64,000 nt of DNA. Source: Arbacia lixula (taxonomy: Eukaryota > Echinodermata > Echinoidea > Arbacioida > Arbaciidae). Positions 39,801-54,800 of this stretch are shown one piece after another (the stretch's first letter is position 1; each line of letters opens with the position of its first letter). The DNA lies in assembly GCA_963669155.1 (NCBI GenBank), contig OZ022576.1, positions 38,751,307 through 38,815,306 on the forward strand, read 5' to 3'. The notes under the pieces are model-generated. The model did no database searches. It had not been told where the DNA came from and worked only from the letters and a program-made list of their open reading frames with translations. Made by a program: the position numbers and the translations under genes.

Positions 39801-42800
39801 TAGATTGCATTAGTCATTTATGGAACTGTTAGAATTACAAAAACAAGGCGTAATATGCGTCACACAAATCTCTTAGAAGTATGACGGAAAGAAAACATAT
39901 TTTGAGGGATCACCGACTACATGTAGATTGGCAAGACTATAAAAATAGATGACTGTTTGGGTTTCAGCCAAATTCACATGTCAAAACATGAGTGTGCCTC
40001 CTACATAAGTAATCATTGGAAATAAGAAGGGTGTAAACATAACATGCAAAATATATTTGAATCTATTGATGTGTCTCGCATCTGAAAGAAAGAAAATGGC
40101 AAATGATTTCAACAAAACAGAAAGTTTCCAAAGTTTACAAGTATAATTACCATAAACCATGAAACATATGATTAATCATGAACATGCACTGTATATACAA
40201 TGCGACCTCACGTTGTAACATGTGCCATTTCAAAAACCCCAATGCCCATATTTGAGACACTTTATCGTGTTGGCATGCTTGCTGCAGTCATCCTGTCTCG
40301 TCTTTCTGCAGTACTTGTAAAGGTTACCTACTAATCAGCCCTCTATGTCGGCATTCTCCCCGTCTCCATTTTAGCTGTCAAAATGTACAGAGGACATCTA
40401 TTACATCACCCTCCCCAAAAAGACTCCATGTTGTTTTCCCGCCCCCAGACCCAGTCATGTGACTCGAGTCACAAGATTTTCACCTTGACAGATGCAAAAC
40501 TGGGCTGGCGATATTTCTCACTTCCTCCCCAAAATATAGTGTTTCATCCAAGAGTTGATATCAATCTACTTCTCACAAAGGGTACGTATTATACATATTC
40601 AGCAGTCCCTAAGCCTGGCTGAGATATCTACTGTACTAGGATTAATTTGGCAATGCTTGACAATGTTTCACCATGGTTCTGAAAAATACCATGAAAGAAA
40701 GAAAAAAATACCAGGAAGTATACAGGAAGTACTTCTTTTTGAAAAATGCTCCAAGAATAATATTTTTGCTTTTTTCAAACATCTGAATAGTTTGAATACT
40801 TTGTGTGATGCAAGATCCTGGTGATATGCTGAATCTACTATGCTCAGATGTTGCCTCCTTTCTAAATGGACTTATCATTCAACATCAACAAAGTCATCAA
40901 AGAGTAAAGAGATAACAAAAAGGACAGAGAGAGAGAGGGGCAGCTTTATGCGCTTCCTGCAATTGTCCACTTTATTTTGTTTTGACCAAACGTTGCCACG
41001 ACTTTGCCACAAAACAACTACCCACATACAATTTTGGAACAAACAGCTTGAGTCTGTTAACACTTTTGAGGTTCTAAGGCAAGAGGCTACACACTCGACA
41101 TGGAATAGTTTCCCTGGTATAAAGTCGCAACTTGCTATGCAGTTTGGGAACACTGCTACACAAATTTCAATATCATACAGTATTTCTTCATGTCAAATTT
41201 GGCCCTATGTAATCGTTGTCATACTCTAATTGCTATAACTCCAGTCGGATGACTATCGGTAGATGAATTATGACAATGCCTGATATGGTGTGTTTTAGGT
41301 GTTCAAAGTTCGTGCCTTACCCGTAACACTTCTCTTGGTAATGACGAAAGTTCTGGTACTGGACTGAGCTTGTTAGCCTGGGGGATCTCCATGGCGACAG
41401 GTGCGCTGGCGGACAAGAGGGGGTTGCTGTGCCCCTGCATGACGTGCATGTAGGAGCTCCCTGAGGCAGAGCTGGCCTCCGCGGCTCCTGCTCCTGCAGT
41501 GGTGACGGGGATGGACTCCTCCTTCTCCATCTCCTGGTGAAGCTGCTGCCGCATCAGCTCCTGCCGCTTGGTGGTGCGCATCGACATGGCTCCTGGCGAG
41601 AACTCTGCCCCCAGACGGAGGGAGCTGCATGGTTAGGGAGAGAGGCAAAGAGAATGAGGAGAATCAATATTGTGTGTGTGGGTTGCAACAACTGTGATAG
41701 ATTTTAAGCCTTGAATGAGAACCACAAATAGTAAACTAGGAACAGCAGTCTGCAGTGAGTTTTATGCAATGATTTCAGCTCTTTTCGATACCACCTGTAT
41801 ACAGTGTATGTGGCATTAAAACTCACAACTTTATCCTGATTCAAACCATCCTTTCTGAACCCAGATTATAGTTCAAACATGGTAAAAAAAAAAAGAACTA
41901 TGCTGCAGGTTTGGTGAATTAAGAAGTGTACTACAACTGGGCCTTATCTTACAAGGAGTTGCAATTGATCTGAATCAATTGCAAATTCAATACCCTCTAA
42001 TGTACAGGGGGGTGTTTCACCAAGCTGTTCGTAAGTTACCAATGACTTAACGAACGACTGGTGATCCCTTCTTGTGCAAAATCAGATTCTCAATGAACAA
42101 ATAATAATAATAGTGCCGTTCTTGTATACCCTTGACAGGGTCTCTATGCGCTTAGAAAAGAGGAAAATAAGAAGGAAGATGAAGAAGATACTGCATCTAG
42201 GACAAAAATTCCAATGACTAGTTACTAATTACTAAATATACACAATCATACATTATTATCTTAAATTTTCCCAGCAGGATCAGTATACTATAAGAAATTG
42301 TTGGTTAATAAAATCAGCCCAATTAGTTGAACAGATCCAGCACTTAAAAAGTGATAGAAACAGGAGAGAACAAAGTGTGGTATCACATTTAGCACAAGAA
42401 GGGATCACCAGTCGTTCGTAAAGTCGTTCGTAACTTACGAACACCTTTGTGAAACACCCGCCAGAGCTACGATTGATATAAGTTGCAAATCAAGTTGCAA
42501 TCACTTGTCTAGCTGGAATCTGAAACGCAGCAATAACTGCCAAGGCAGTGAGCAAACCTTCAGCAGCATTGATAAACGTATGTACATGCCATGGTCGGTT
42601 GCTCTCAATTCAGTCCAACTGAAATGTCAACTTAACCATGCCAAGAAGAGCCAGAGCCGTCTAGTCAACAGGTTTGAATATGGCCCTGATCATAATATAT
42701 AGTTACATTTAATAGCATACAAACATGCCTTTTATTGAATACACTTTGTGCATCATACACTGTGTATGTATGTGTCTTTCAAACTAGTCATGTGGAGAAT

Positions 42801-45800
42801 GGTTTCCTCTCTTCAAAAAACACTGGTAAAGTTGGTGCTAATAACAGCTAATTCTTCCAAGGAGCCCAATAAAAAACAAACAATAGACCTATCGTCTAGT
42901 CGCGGGCGAGCACACTCTTTCATGACCAAGGAGAAAAGGCAACACATGAATCAGCAAAAAATTAAATTACAGGCAGTAAAATTCTGTTATTATATAACGT
43001 GCCAGTGACCCCCACACAACAACAACAATCAAACGTATGTGCAATGACATGCCTGGTTTGCCAGAAATGACATTCATTGACCTCATATCAGCGCAAAAGG
43101 ACTGATGAGACATTTATTGTGGGTACGAGTATATTCTATAACCCTGTCCTAATTACAGACATGTATGTACATGTACATAATCTCCTGATGAAAGAGAATG
43201 ATATGACTTATGCTGGTATCAGTTTCTGATGATCAGGCGAATATTCATGGGGCTTGAAAAAAAAACTAAACCAAAGGAGATTCATTAGCCTTTCAACAAT
43301 GTATTTGTGCACAATGAAATGGACAATGTACATAATAAATCATATAAATGTGCATTATCATAACATGTATCAATACATACACTTGTAGCACACACGTGTA
43401 AACCACGGTTCGAAAACAAAACCTCATCACACTAACATTTGACAGGCACTGAAACTGGATGGATGACAATGCAAAATGTGGTCAATGAAAGGGAAATGAT
43501 TTAGAGACCAATATGTCATTAAAATATTTTCATCTTCTATTTGTCTTCTGCATCTTGCAAGATATGCAAGGTGCAGATTATTATTAGCGGGTGATTTCTT
43601 TCTTCGGGTAATTTTCAGAAAATAATTTGGTTTTACTAGAAATGAGTTCATATAAACCTTTTGATTATGTAATGAAAAGCATGTAAAACTGTATATTCTT
43701 CAAATTCACTTTCTTTTGAAAAGAAATATAACTTTAAAAATTAAGGTAGATATGCATGATGAATTGGCAAGAGCGGTTTATGATAAGCTTAATCTTTTCA
43801 AAAAGTAAGTGAAGAAAATAAATAATTATAAACAAATACTACATTTCTTTTTTTCCCCTCTAATCTTTGTATATCTTGTAATGCTTTAAATCTTTCATGA
43901 GGACAAAACCTCCCCTGCAAGATCAATTTATATAAATTTTGGTCTGGTTGTATAAACATTGACTGTTAAAATATTACCAAACAATTTGTTGATTCACTTG
44001 TATCATATTTCCCAATTAGCAATGAAGGAAATTTACTCAATGTCAGCTCTTCATAATGTAATTGATACTTTTTTGTTTGTTTCATTTTTCTTGCAGAATA
44101 ATCATTGTAGACAAGCACAAATAATGTAGCTAGAGATATGATATCAGCTGTATAAAAACACGGTAAATGGATTATTAATTGATATTAAATAGACACAGAA
44201 TGTATTTTAATATTCCTGAGCTTACGAAAGCCGTCCTTTTCTTAACCTGAAGCACTTATCCTGCCTTCACGTTTATGCTGGTACGACATGGCTCCTATCA
44301 AACCTTGAAAGTCTATGAATGCTTTTTGGTACTAATCCGACAAATCACCATGGATGGGCATTGGAGTCAACTTCACATACTGTTAATTATACTGCACACA
44401 CACACAGCATGCACTATGAATAGTTTTTTGTTCTACGGACAAACTTTGAAATGGTCCCTTTGAAATTTTCATCCATGTAACATAAGACCATGTTCACAGT
44501 GATGTATTCCGAATGCCATTGTGTGGCGACATTCACAGACATAATATACAATGTCATGGGGTATGACATTCACAAGGGGGAATATGCATTTTCATAGAAT
44601 GTATTATATATATGGGCATAGTACCCGACTAACATAACGGAGCGAGCAAAAGTACTTTTATTTGCATAAATATGCATAATGAGTGGCAGCCAGCTTGTGC
44701 TCGATTCTCTATGCGTGTAAACTCATTTGCGCGACCAACGCTGAAAAGCCCATAGACTTCAGTGCATTAATGTGCCGAGTCACAGATTTTCTTTATGCAA
44801 AGATCAGCCAAGCAAGCTGTTCAACATGACGTCATAATGCTTTTTCTTTGCGCGCCTTTTGTGACACTAAGATAATGACCAATTAAGGTGCGCATGGTGG
44901 AAATACGCATTGAGCAATGCGCCATACAAGTATGTGGACGTGGGCTGTTGAGTGATGAAAGAAGAGGAGAGTTAAATAGAGTTCTGCTCTGGAGAAATTT
45001 TGTTGTGAGTTCGAAATATTTTAGTAATTCATCATTTTTTTTATTGTGTATATAAAACAAATAGATACTGCTCTTATATTTGGGACATGGTTAAACTATA
45101 GTCCCACGTTGCTTTCAAAACAATGCTATAAAATAGTACTGTATTGAGATCAACTTGGGCCTATAGTTTTAACCATGCCCTTAACAGCAGTCTCTATTTG
45201 TATAATATATACTACAGTATGCGCATTATAACTTTAGTAGAAGGTATAAAAATTAAGGTGGTGTGTGGCACAAGGTGAACTGTACAATATATCAATGAAA
45301 AACTTTGTGTTAAGTGCTCTTTAGTGATAAACTTCTGGGGAAGTACAATGAATGTGTATTACTGTATTTATTAAGTGTTTAATGGCACTCCATGTCATTT
45401 ATAGATCCTTGATTATACCTAAGATTTGCTTGAATAATGGAGGAAGGTTGCATCACAAATTACATTATGTTAAAAAAAAAATGATAACAATCGACATGTA
45501 CCAGTACATTAGTACAAATATACAAATGTAAGATTTAATATCTGTAGCCACTACATACTTCTCTTGAGGAACCCTACAATGCCACCACATCTGCTCGTTG
45601 TACATGCAGCTCGGAGGATGCTGAAACTGCATCGCACCTCTGAAGCAGTCGGAGCTCATCTCTGATACATTCCCGATCTTTGTACATTTAAAATTCCAAA
45701 AATGATCACTTATCGCTGTTTTCAAGTTTCAACAAGATTCATCATCATGTTCACCAAATTATCAGCTCTTGTAAGACCACGGAGATCAAATCAAACAATC

Positions 45801-48800
45801 ATTCACTTTAAAGATGCCCGTCAATCTTTGAATGCAATGAACAAGTAAAAGCAACATCCACTGGAGATACATGTAGCCATATGATCCATGTCCAAGCAGG
45901 TACAATGTACATGTATGTACAGCAGAAGCATCACAACAAATGCGCAATCGGTAAAACGTCAGTTTGTTTTGGAGACGGCTAATGTCATCTGGCTCTGGAC
46001 AAGGATTTCACTACCAGCACAAAATATCAGCATTGCAAAATCTACAATGACGAAGCCAGCCAGGGTCATACAACACATACATGTATGTACAGTTCTCCAA
46101 ATTGCACCCAGAGGTGGTATGAGCCATAGAGCCTGAAATATTTCTTTATCCATTAGCAGCTCATGCCAATTTCAGATATCCTTCACACTGAACTTACTTC
46201 CACATACAGATATATTTCATGTATCAGATACTCCCATGGCTCCATCCATTAATGTGTTGTAAAGAGAACATGAGGACAGATATTTTAGTAGGCGAGTATA
46301 TGGGGCAAGGGCTGCTTGAATGTTAAATGTTGAAGGTTGCCTCCAAAAGTGTGATTCCTCCTTCCCCCAAACCCTACCCTATCCAACTTAAAAAAAAAAA
46401 AAACCTGGAAAAAAACTGTCTCGATCAATATCTTTCAATTCATCAACCATTAAACAATGCTCACTTCTTTTCAAAGTTATGTGATAGATCTAAAGAAATA
46501 ATCTACTAGTATTTTGATTGAAAACATTTAACTTTAGACTCCTATATGGTTACATGAGAGAAGTGTGATCGCAATCGGCAAAAAAATACAGGCATTTGGG
46601 ATAAAGCTTTCCTTTAAATCATAAGATTTGAAATAGTTGCAAGGCATTGCAAATTCCATTTTGTTATTTTGGCATTGACCCAAAATCTCTTGTTTGTATC
46701 ATATAACAGGATATTTGTGAAGCAATTCTGTGATTAAGAGAATAACAGGAAAATTCACTGCTGTGATACCTATATTTTGTTTTTGCTTCAAACTGCTAAG
46801 GGTGACCTTTATTGATACGTCATTGAAGCCACAAGTGCACCAACATTGTACACTGTGAAAGAACTATGTGTACTGTACGAAGGTTTACAGCTAGTGACCT
46901 AAGGCTTAGTGACCTGAGTTTTCCCCTAGCCTATTACATGAATGAGTCACAATACTTTAAACTGTAGTTCATTGACATTTTTTTTATGTCCAGAGCTGAA
47001 TCACTGCATTACAGTAATTGTGAACATAAAGTGCAAAAAAAAATTGTTGAATAAAGACATTGTTAACATCCAAAAATGACAACCCTTTTAAATAGAGCAA
47101 ATATTTCCGATCAGTCAGTCGGAGTCAGCTGGTACGTGTATACTGTAACCCAGTCCCACTTTGCACGTACCCATGAGCAGGTTACAGGTTATGGAGAGTA
47201 GCCTTTTTCGCTCCCATTCGCACTGTTGCAATCATCAATTAGTCAGAACACGAAGCCTAAACACCCTTTTAACATACATGTAGTTCTCCCATCATTTTTC
47301 ATGAACAGATCATGTTCATTTACTGAGAGAATAAAAACTAGTCCATACATGTAGTTTTAGCCTTGGTTTTTATTGCCGCATGTACTGTAGCAGAAAAAAA
47401 AATGCCTACAACCTCGAACGTAGACGAACACTGCCCATGAATTGACTTCATAATCTACAAATATCTCACACTTTCATACATATAAAGTACATACCCATAC
47501 GGTCCAGTTTTATAGTTGGAATGAAGCACAGGCATGGTAGAAGCTGTGATTGTATAAACTGAGGCTGATATAACGTTGACAAGGGTATATCTACAGGGTA
47601 CTTCGCTGCACACCTATTCAGTGAATGCTAGCAAAACAGCAGACTGGGAAATAGCAATGCGCTTCCAGATGAACGTGCAGCTTCCTCTACCTTTCAAGGG
47701 CATTAGTAAAGTCACTTTCAAACATCGCTTTTGTTCAGCCAATATTGCAAAAAGAAGCTTGCGGGGGAAAAACATGAGATAAGAAAGATACAGGCAATCA
47801 TTTAGTTTTGTGGTGCATGTTTAAGCCAGAGCAATTTGGCTGCCACTCAGTCAATAAATATGCTTCTGCCTTCATGTAAGGTTCATCTGGTTTGAATTGA
47901 TAATCTCCTATCCTCACAAAAATTGTACAATTGTACAATTCCTAATCATTGCCAAAGTTCATTCACTTTTGACCTCTTATTTCATTAGTCATCTCCATGT
48001 CAATTTTGACTTCAAACTTTGATCTCTCAGTGATTTACCCAAAATATCACTTTTTTACCTTTGTACATGTACCTTTGTTACATTTTTTATTGGGATAAGA
48101 TCCTTCAATTTGTTTTTTATCATTAGAAAAATATATTTCTTTGCGTGTTTGGGAAAGTTCACTGACCTCTGAACTCATTCAGACTTGACCTTCATTTAAC
48201 AAAGTGCATTACTGTAGTTTAATCAATCATAATACAGGTCTACATACAAAGTTTGAAGTTAATCTGTTGCCCAGCTCTAAGATGTTGCCTACATGGATTC
48301 GGCTGGCCAGCTGTCCAGCTAACTCAAAAACATAATGTCCTGTATTCATAACAGAGGTTTGACACAAATAGTGTACTAAACCTGGATGCCAAATAAAAAC
48401 AACATGAAACACTATTACTGATTCAATGATTTTGTCCTTTGAATTAGTATGGAATTGAGTTTATCCATAATCACAGCAAACAGTTGAAATCACTCACTGT
48501 TGTGATAGGGTGATGAAAATTGAATGATTTTGTGACAGCATCAGATAATGTATTTTGTGTCCCATAAAGTTAGTCTACATTTAGTATGAGGTCTAAGTCA
48601 AAACACTGTTGGGAAGATAGGTCGATTCCTTCAGCTTCTCTGTGGCAGAGGCAAAGACAGAGGGAGATGGGAAAGGAGAGTGACTTTGACATGGCTCAAG
48701 TGGCAAAAGACATTTGGCTGTATTATAAATGATAGTATAAGGAGTTCCAGGCTCACTTGATCTCCTTCACATCAAAGTGCTTGTTTTTCTATCCATTGCA

Positions 48801-51800
48801 TAGCTTTAACCCTTAACGTGCCCCTGGTGGATTAATTCACCATTACTACGCATAAATCCCAGTTTATCTGACACGCAAGTGGTTAACAATCTTTTAATTG
48901 TTGATGTTAAAGGAAAGTGTTGTTATCGAAATGGGATCTATTTTCCAATGAGGTCGTAAAGCAAAACAGTGTCAGGTTCCCACGGTGTGTAGTCCACACA
49001 CCAGATAATACTTCTTTATCATGGTAACAGAGAGATCACTATCCTCATATTGCAACAATGGCATACATCCTTGTACATCAAATGTACGCAAACACGAGAT
49101 TAAAGGATATGACATACTGTACACTATACTGCATGTAACGTAAACTGTCCAAGATTGAGCCCTGCCTAAAATGCAAGCCCATACATGCATGAACAGTAGA
49201 CTGAAAAGAGAACTCCATGCACAACACAGCAAACAGGAAACCACAAGTTCATGTACAATGCATGCAATAAAAGAAAACAGTTCAATGCATTTAAACATCA
49301 TAGATTGCATTGTTCCCCCTCATTTTACAATAGAGAAAATTGAGACAAAAGTGGCAAAAAGGGACAATTTTTATTTCAATGATAACATACATGTAATTTC
49401 TTTAAATAAAATGTGATGTCATATGCTTGCATCACTTTGACAACTTGCATGTCGAGCACATCCAGACATTTTACAGAAGAGTTTATATTGTACAACTGTG
49501 TAATAGACTCATACATGTACATAATCATGGTTAAGTATATTTTCATAATTGATAATTAATGTTAAACTTCCCCCACCATCACTCCCATCATGAACTTACA
49601 AATATGATATTTTCTTTGTATTAATATAATATTAATACATTCAACAAGATCTTTCCCCAAGTGAAAGAGATGGGGTGTCAAGTGTCAGCCCCCCAAATGG
49701 GGAGGGGGGAGGGGGGTGGTTAAGGATCTGACAAACTACAATGAAATATGCTAAAAGCCCAAGGCAAATAGTGTTGTAACTTTAAAGAGCTCTCTCCTCC
49801 TAAGTTTGTTGGTTGCTACCATAGTAACCATAAATGTGGACTTCCTCACTTGCGCTATCTAACATCTCGCAGTCCCAACTACGCAGACAGATGCTCTTCT
49901 TTGATGCGATAATCACGTTTAGCACCGCAACCAACCACACACCCCCTGAGAGCAATACAGACATGTAACCTGTTTTAAATCATCACCATTTTAATTGGTG
50001 GTCTCTCTCATTATGCTTCACCTTCAAGAATCAAGTAGGAAAAACACGCTTTTAAATCAAATTCATTATAGACAGATCTAAATTTAACCGAGTTCTGCAG
50101 CTGTGGCATATTGATCAGTACTACGAACAAAGATAACAAATCTATTGAGTAGGATATGTCTTTGTCGAAGTACCTCAGTTCCAACTTGTTTACACATTTT
50201 TACACATTGCACTTTATGAATTAAAACATGTTGATCACTTCCAGTAAAAAAAAAATATTACACTCTTATTTATATGGAAAGCTAAATAACACATTTTCTC
50301 AGAACATTCATAAGTAAAGATTTGAAAATGGCTGCATACACATGTAACTTTCATTTTCAAGACATGTTTTGGTCTGTTAAAGACATCTTTGATAAAAGTA
50401 AAATGCTTCAGGTACAGCATGCAATATAATGTGCTTGATGTTCCGTAATATTGTACTCACAAGTCAGTTTTCATCCTTACCTTGCCTTCTGAAAACAATC
50501 TTTACCTCTTCCAGCTAGAACTAAATCAATAACTAACTCTTTATGTACCTTGGGATTTTCACATTTCTCAGCAAACCTCCTCTTCTATTTCAATATTGTT
50601 CGAGACCAATGTAAGGACCAACAAATATCCAATGCAAAGCACACACAGAGACGTGGACTATCAAATTACAAGAGATAACAACAATATGGAATGAGGGTGC
50701 AAGTAAATAGGAAAGAGGGAGAGAAAGATGGAGAGTGAAAGAGACCCCAGACCACCATCGTGGTACATGTACATGTATGGTCAGTGGAAAAAAAAACAGA
50801 CTGGAAAGGACATACACCTATAATTCATTACAAAAAAAAACAAAAAAAAAAGGAAAATTTCTAAATTAACCCATTTTTTACTGAGCCCTCACAGATGCGG
50901 GCTGGCTTTTTTCCACTCAGAAACTGAGCAGCCTGATTCAGATGCAATCTGCTGTGCGGACAATATACTACAGGCTATGAATAAACTTCAAATACCTTAT
51001 AAGACACAATCAAGCCACTCTCCTTTCGTTACTGCCGTTCCATGGCAAATTTTGACATCCCAAGTGGAACAGGTTTCACAAAGCCAGACAATCTAACCAT
51101 GAGCAATGGGTTAAATCATTTACACATAAACAAAAGAGATAGCACATTTTGCAATATGATCTACTTCTACATTACCCCCTCTACCTTATATCTTATTTGC
51201 TACAGCAGCATACAACCCTTTCAGAACTAACCTGTTGAGTTTGTTTGACCTCTCCGTCTGTTGGAAGGGACATGGAGACGCATCAAACATAGACCCATCC
51301 AAGGTGTCATCATAGAGAAACGACAGTATACTCTCCAACGGTCTTGGCATAATGAAAGGTGTGCAACAACAACTCCGCACTCATATAAGTCACTTCGACC
51401 AAATCGCAGGACTTGAGCGACTAATTACAGCACAACAAATAAATGAGCTGCTTATTACTATTGCCCATCCACTTCGGTAAGCAGTGCGAAAATCTTTTAA
51501 GCGGGGAGAGGAAAAGCGCAATATGACGTCCGAGTTTGGTAATGGTAAGGAACCGCCGAGTGATGAATGTACATGCACCACAACAAAGATGACAGACGAA
51601 AGCCTTTGGGTTGCGTTCCGTCCCAGGGGAGTCGTCTGCAGACGATGCAGCTTGATGCAGAAGTGGCAGAACTCAGCAGGAAACTGACACTCATATTTGG
51701 CTTTGAAATGAGACTCGCGCGGGGGAAAGAGATAAAACGGACCCCGCAAGAAGAATTGCAAATCATTTAGTGAAGTAATGGGACAAAAATAAAGGGAAAC

Positions 51801-54800
51801 AGAAACTGTTTTTTGGTAAACAGGAGACGGGAAGTAGATGTAGTTGCACACTTTCTGTCAGTTCGACCTCCCCGCTCTGATGGAGTAGAACCATTTAAAA
51901 CGTTTGACATTTGCTGTTTCAGTGCGTGGTATCAGTTGGTACAAAGAATTGGACTGATACCAGAACTAGCAGAAAGTAAAATGACTGCAAATGTAAAGTA
52001 GGGAAATTCCATGGGATCCAATGCAAGATCTGAACATGCAGGCAACAAAACAACACAATGTAAAATTTGCATGAACATGACAATACCTTCACTTGTCAAA
52101 TTCCCATCATGATAAGCTGTACTACATGTCCATACAAACAGGAAAAGGTGATGGTATTTCTAGTTATTACAAAAGATATCAATGCCCATAAAGCGCTTGT
52201 ACGTACAACATTTATCCAGGGTCCCCACATTTCAAGAAATAAAAATTATCTGATTTCTCCCTGATGAAGTCTCAAAATGCCATGATAATTATTTCAATTT
52301 ATTTCCAGTTTCACATATCCAGTCTTCCAATGGATATCATTTTGATATGCAACAAAACATAGCAGAGTCTTACTGACTACTTTCAATCTTGGGACCAAGC
52401 AAAATTCCCCGACTTCTCCCTGCTTTGAGGCATTTTTATCAAATTCCCTGACTTTTACCAGACTAGAAAAAAGTAAAATAATTTTTCACTGACTTCCCTG
52501 ATGGACTGGGAACCCTGTTGTATAAATGTCACAAGAGGGTCTGATTCTGTGGTCATGGTAATTGTTACCTTTGTGTGTCAGATAAACTAATGCTCTATGG
52601 AAATTGTGTATTATAATTGTGAAAAAAAATCACATGTGACAAACAAAAAGTTAACATGCAAATCCCACAAACATTTCAACATTTCCCAAGCTGTCATGAC
52701 ACTAATTTATGCAAGAACTGAAAAACTGTTGATGACTTAGGGAGAAGTTCATTTATATGCTTTTCACACTGGCAAAAAATTTCCTTAGCCCCGTACTATA
52801 GGTGGGGCTAAGGGGGGGCCTTAGCCCCACCTATAGTACGGGGCTAAGCTTAGACCACTTTCTGTTCACATTGGTTTTTACCAAAGTAGGCTAGCCCCAC
52901 CAATAATCCGGGATTATTTGGCCCTGCAAAAAAGCAGGGCTAACACAGCAATTGCAGGGCCAAGCCGAATAGTCCAGGGCTAAGAGCGCCAGAGTGAAAA
53001 GAAACAAAAAATAGTACGGGGCTAAGGAAATGCGATGTCAGCTCTCAAGGAACGCCGAGACCAATCAGATAAGGCCCGACGGGTGAGTGACCTTGATGCG
53101 GAGTGGTAAAGAGCCGATGTGCAAGACGTACACTCATAAATATTCATAAGCTGTCGAGAAAGTCCGGGGCTAACGGTTTCGAGTGAGAACAATGTGAAAA
53201 GCTAGTCGGGTTTAAGAAATAGTACGGGGCTAAGAAATGCCAGTGTGAAAAGCTTCAAAAAATAGTACGGGGCTAGGGATAGTACGGGGCTAAGGATAGT
53301 ACGGGGCTGATTTTTGCCAGTGTGAAAAGCATATTACAGTAGAATAGTACAGGAGATGGGAGAGGGGTAATTAAAACTATGTCCCCACTATCAACCAATC
53401 AGGTTACAGGCTTCTTTAAATGAGGTACGATCTGGAGATGGCAAAGTTTGTTCACTGACAATGAACCAATTTCGGCCGTGGTTGCCATAGCGTGTGTGAC
53501 CTCTAAACTGAAGTACACTATCTAAACTGCAGGAAAGGCTACTTGAGATGGGAGAAAGGACCTTCTGTGCTTCCTATATGAAAGATTTGTGGAGGTTGCG
53601 AATCTTTGAAGAGAAATGACCCTGCCTTTCGCTCTGCCTTTCACCTCTTTCAAACTTGGGGAAAAAACGATGCTAGCTCTTCCAAGCTAGAATACGTGAT
53701 TTCAACATCCCTCAATGTCCTGAATCGAAAGACAGCTTTGACTTTATGCAGGGCAGCTCATGTGTGACCCTACAGCAGATTCCAAATTTGGTAAATTCAT
53801 GACCACCATTTGTATTATTTTAGCGTCATAAATAATTGAGTGCTGATGCTACATGTACACGCTGCAAGATTTAGGATGAAACATAGCATCTTAATAGGCA
53901 CATTTCAGGACTGTTTCTTCCTAAGGTGCCTGAATACAATTTTGCTTTTGTATTTCTATTGTCTAAATCTTCGCTCAAAACTGTGTTGCCGGGTATCCCA
54001 ATAAATGTGGACGTCCGGATGAACATTATGATCCTCTGAGAGAGTATAAACTTGACATTAATAATAATAATAATAATTGGTTCTTATATAGCGCTTTCCT
54101 CGTACGAAGTACTACCCAAAGCGCTTGATTATTACCCTGGCTTTAGCCAAGCAGCCAAATATGTACCGCTAAAAGCTAGTTATCTTAATAGATCAGGGAT
54201 ACTTTATTCCTGCCAGGTACCCACTTACTACACCTGGGTTGAGTGGAACAAACATGAGCAAAACACCTTGTACAAGGTACACCAAGGGTGTACGCACCAG
54301 GCTGGGCTTGAATCCAGGATCTCTCTGCGAGAGTCAAGGCCTCTCACCACTATACCACAGTGCCCGTACATTGTACGATAAATTACGGTACCTGAACAAA
54401 TCAAGATTGTATCTTGACCATCTTGACAGTGTAGACTACTACGTGATGAGATCAAACTATCTTTGTGATAAATAACGTCATTTATGTCTGACCTTGTTAT
54501 AGCGAACTAATTTAGTGTGCAGAGTAAACACCCTGATGGACTTTGTTATTGGCTCGAGTTGAGAGTAAAGAGGAGAAGTGACGTACAAGAACATAAACAC
54601 GCCTACATTGTATGAGACTAATGCAAGTACTACTTGAGAAGTGCAGCATATATCTCATTGATAAACTGATTGACAAATTTATATGAAGTTTGTACATGAC
54701 ATGTTCTACTTCTTACAGTCTAAATGATAACACAAAAGTGATAATAATAATAATAGTCCATTCTTATAGAGCGCAATTTTACTGTTAAGTCTAAATGCAA

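Larger units (their letters stand above)
15756..41320. other. Mitf intron 2 (25.6 kb)
   Basis: Contains the candidate alternative promoter and first exon (26.6-27.1 kb), tandem duplications, two full copies of a 520-bp dispersed repeat, G and T homopolymers and several motif-dense blocks listed separately. Remaining stretches (for example 17-18.7, 19.1-20.7, 22.4-24.8, 28-29.7, 30.3-34.5, 35.1-37.1 and 38.1-41.3 kb) are ordinary AT-rich intron in which I see no gene. Confidence 0.85.

Noticed and set aside
51390..51851. 153-residue minus-strand open frame
   Set aside because: Longest non-repeat frame in intron 1, but no family resemblance, overlapping frames on the other strand, and no convincing splice sites in phase with exon 2.
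54300..54366. A tRNA gene
   Set aside because: A and B boxes are recognisable, but the stem pairing is poor and it is joined to a SINE body and tail.
54228..54475. Open frames on both strands
   Set aside because: They fall largely in the tRNA-derived SINE.
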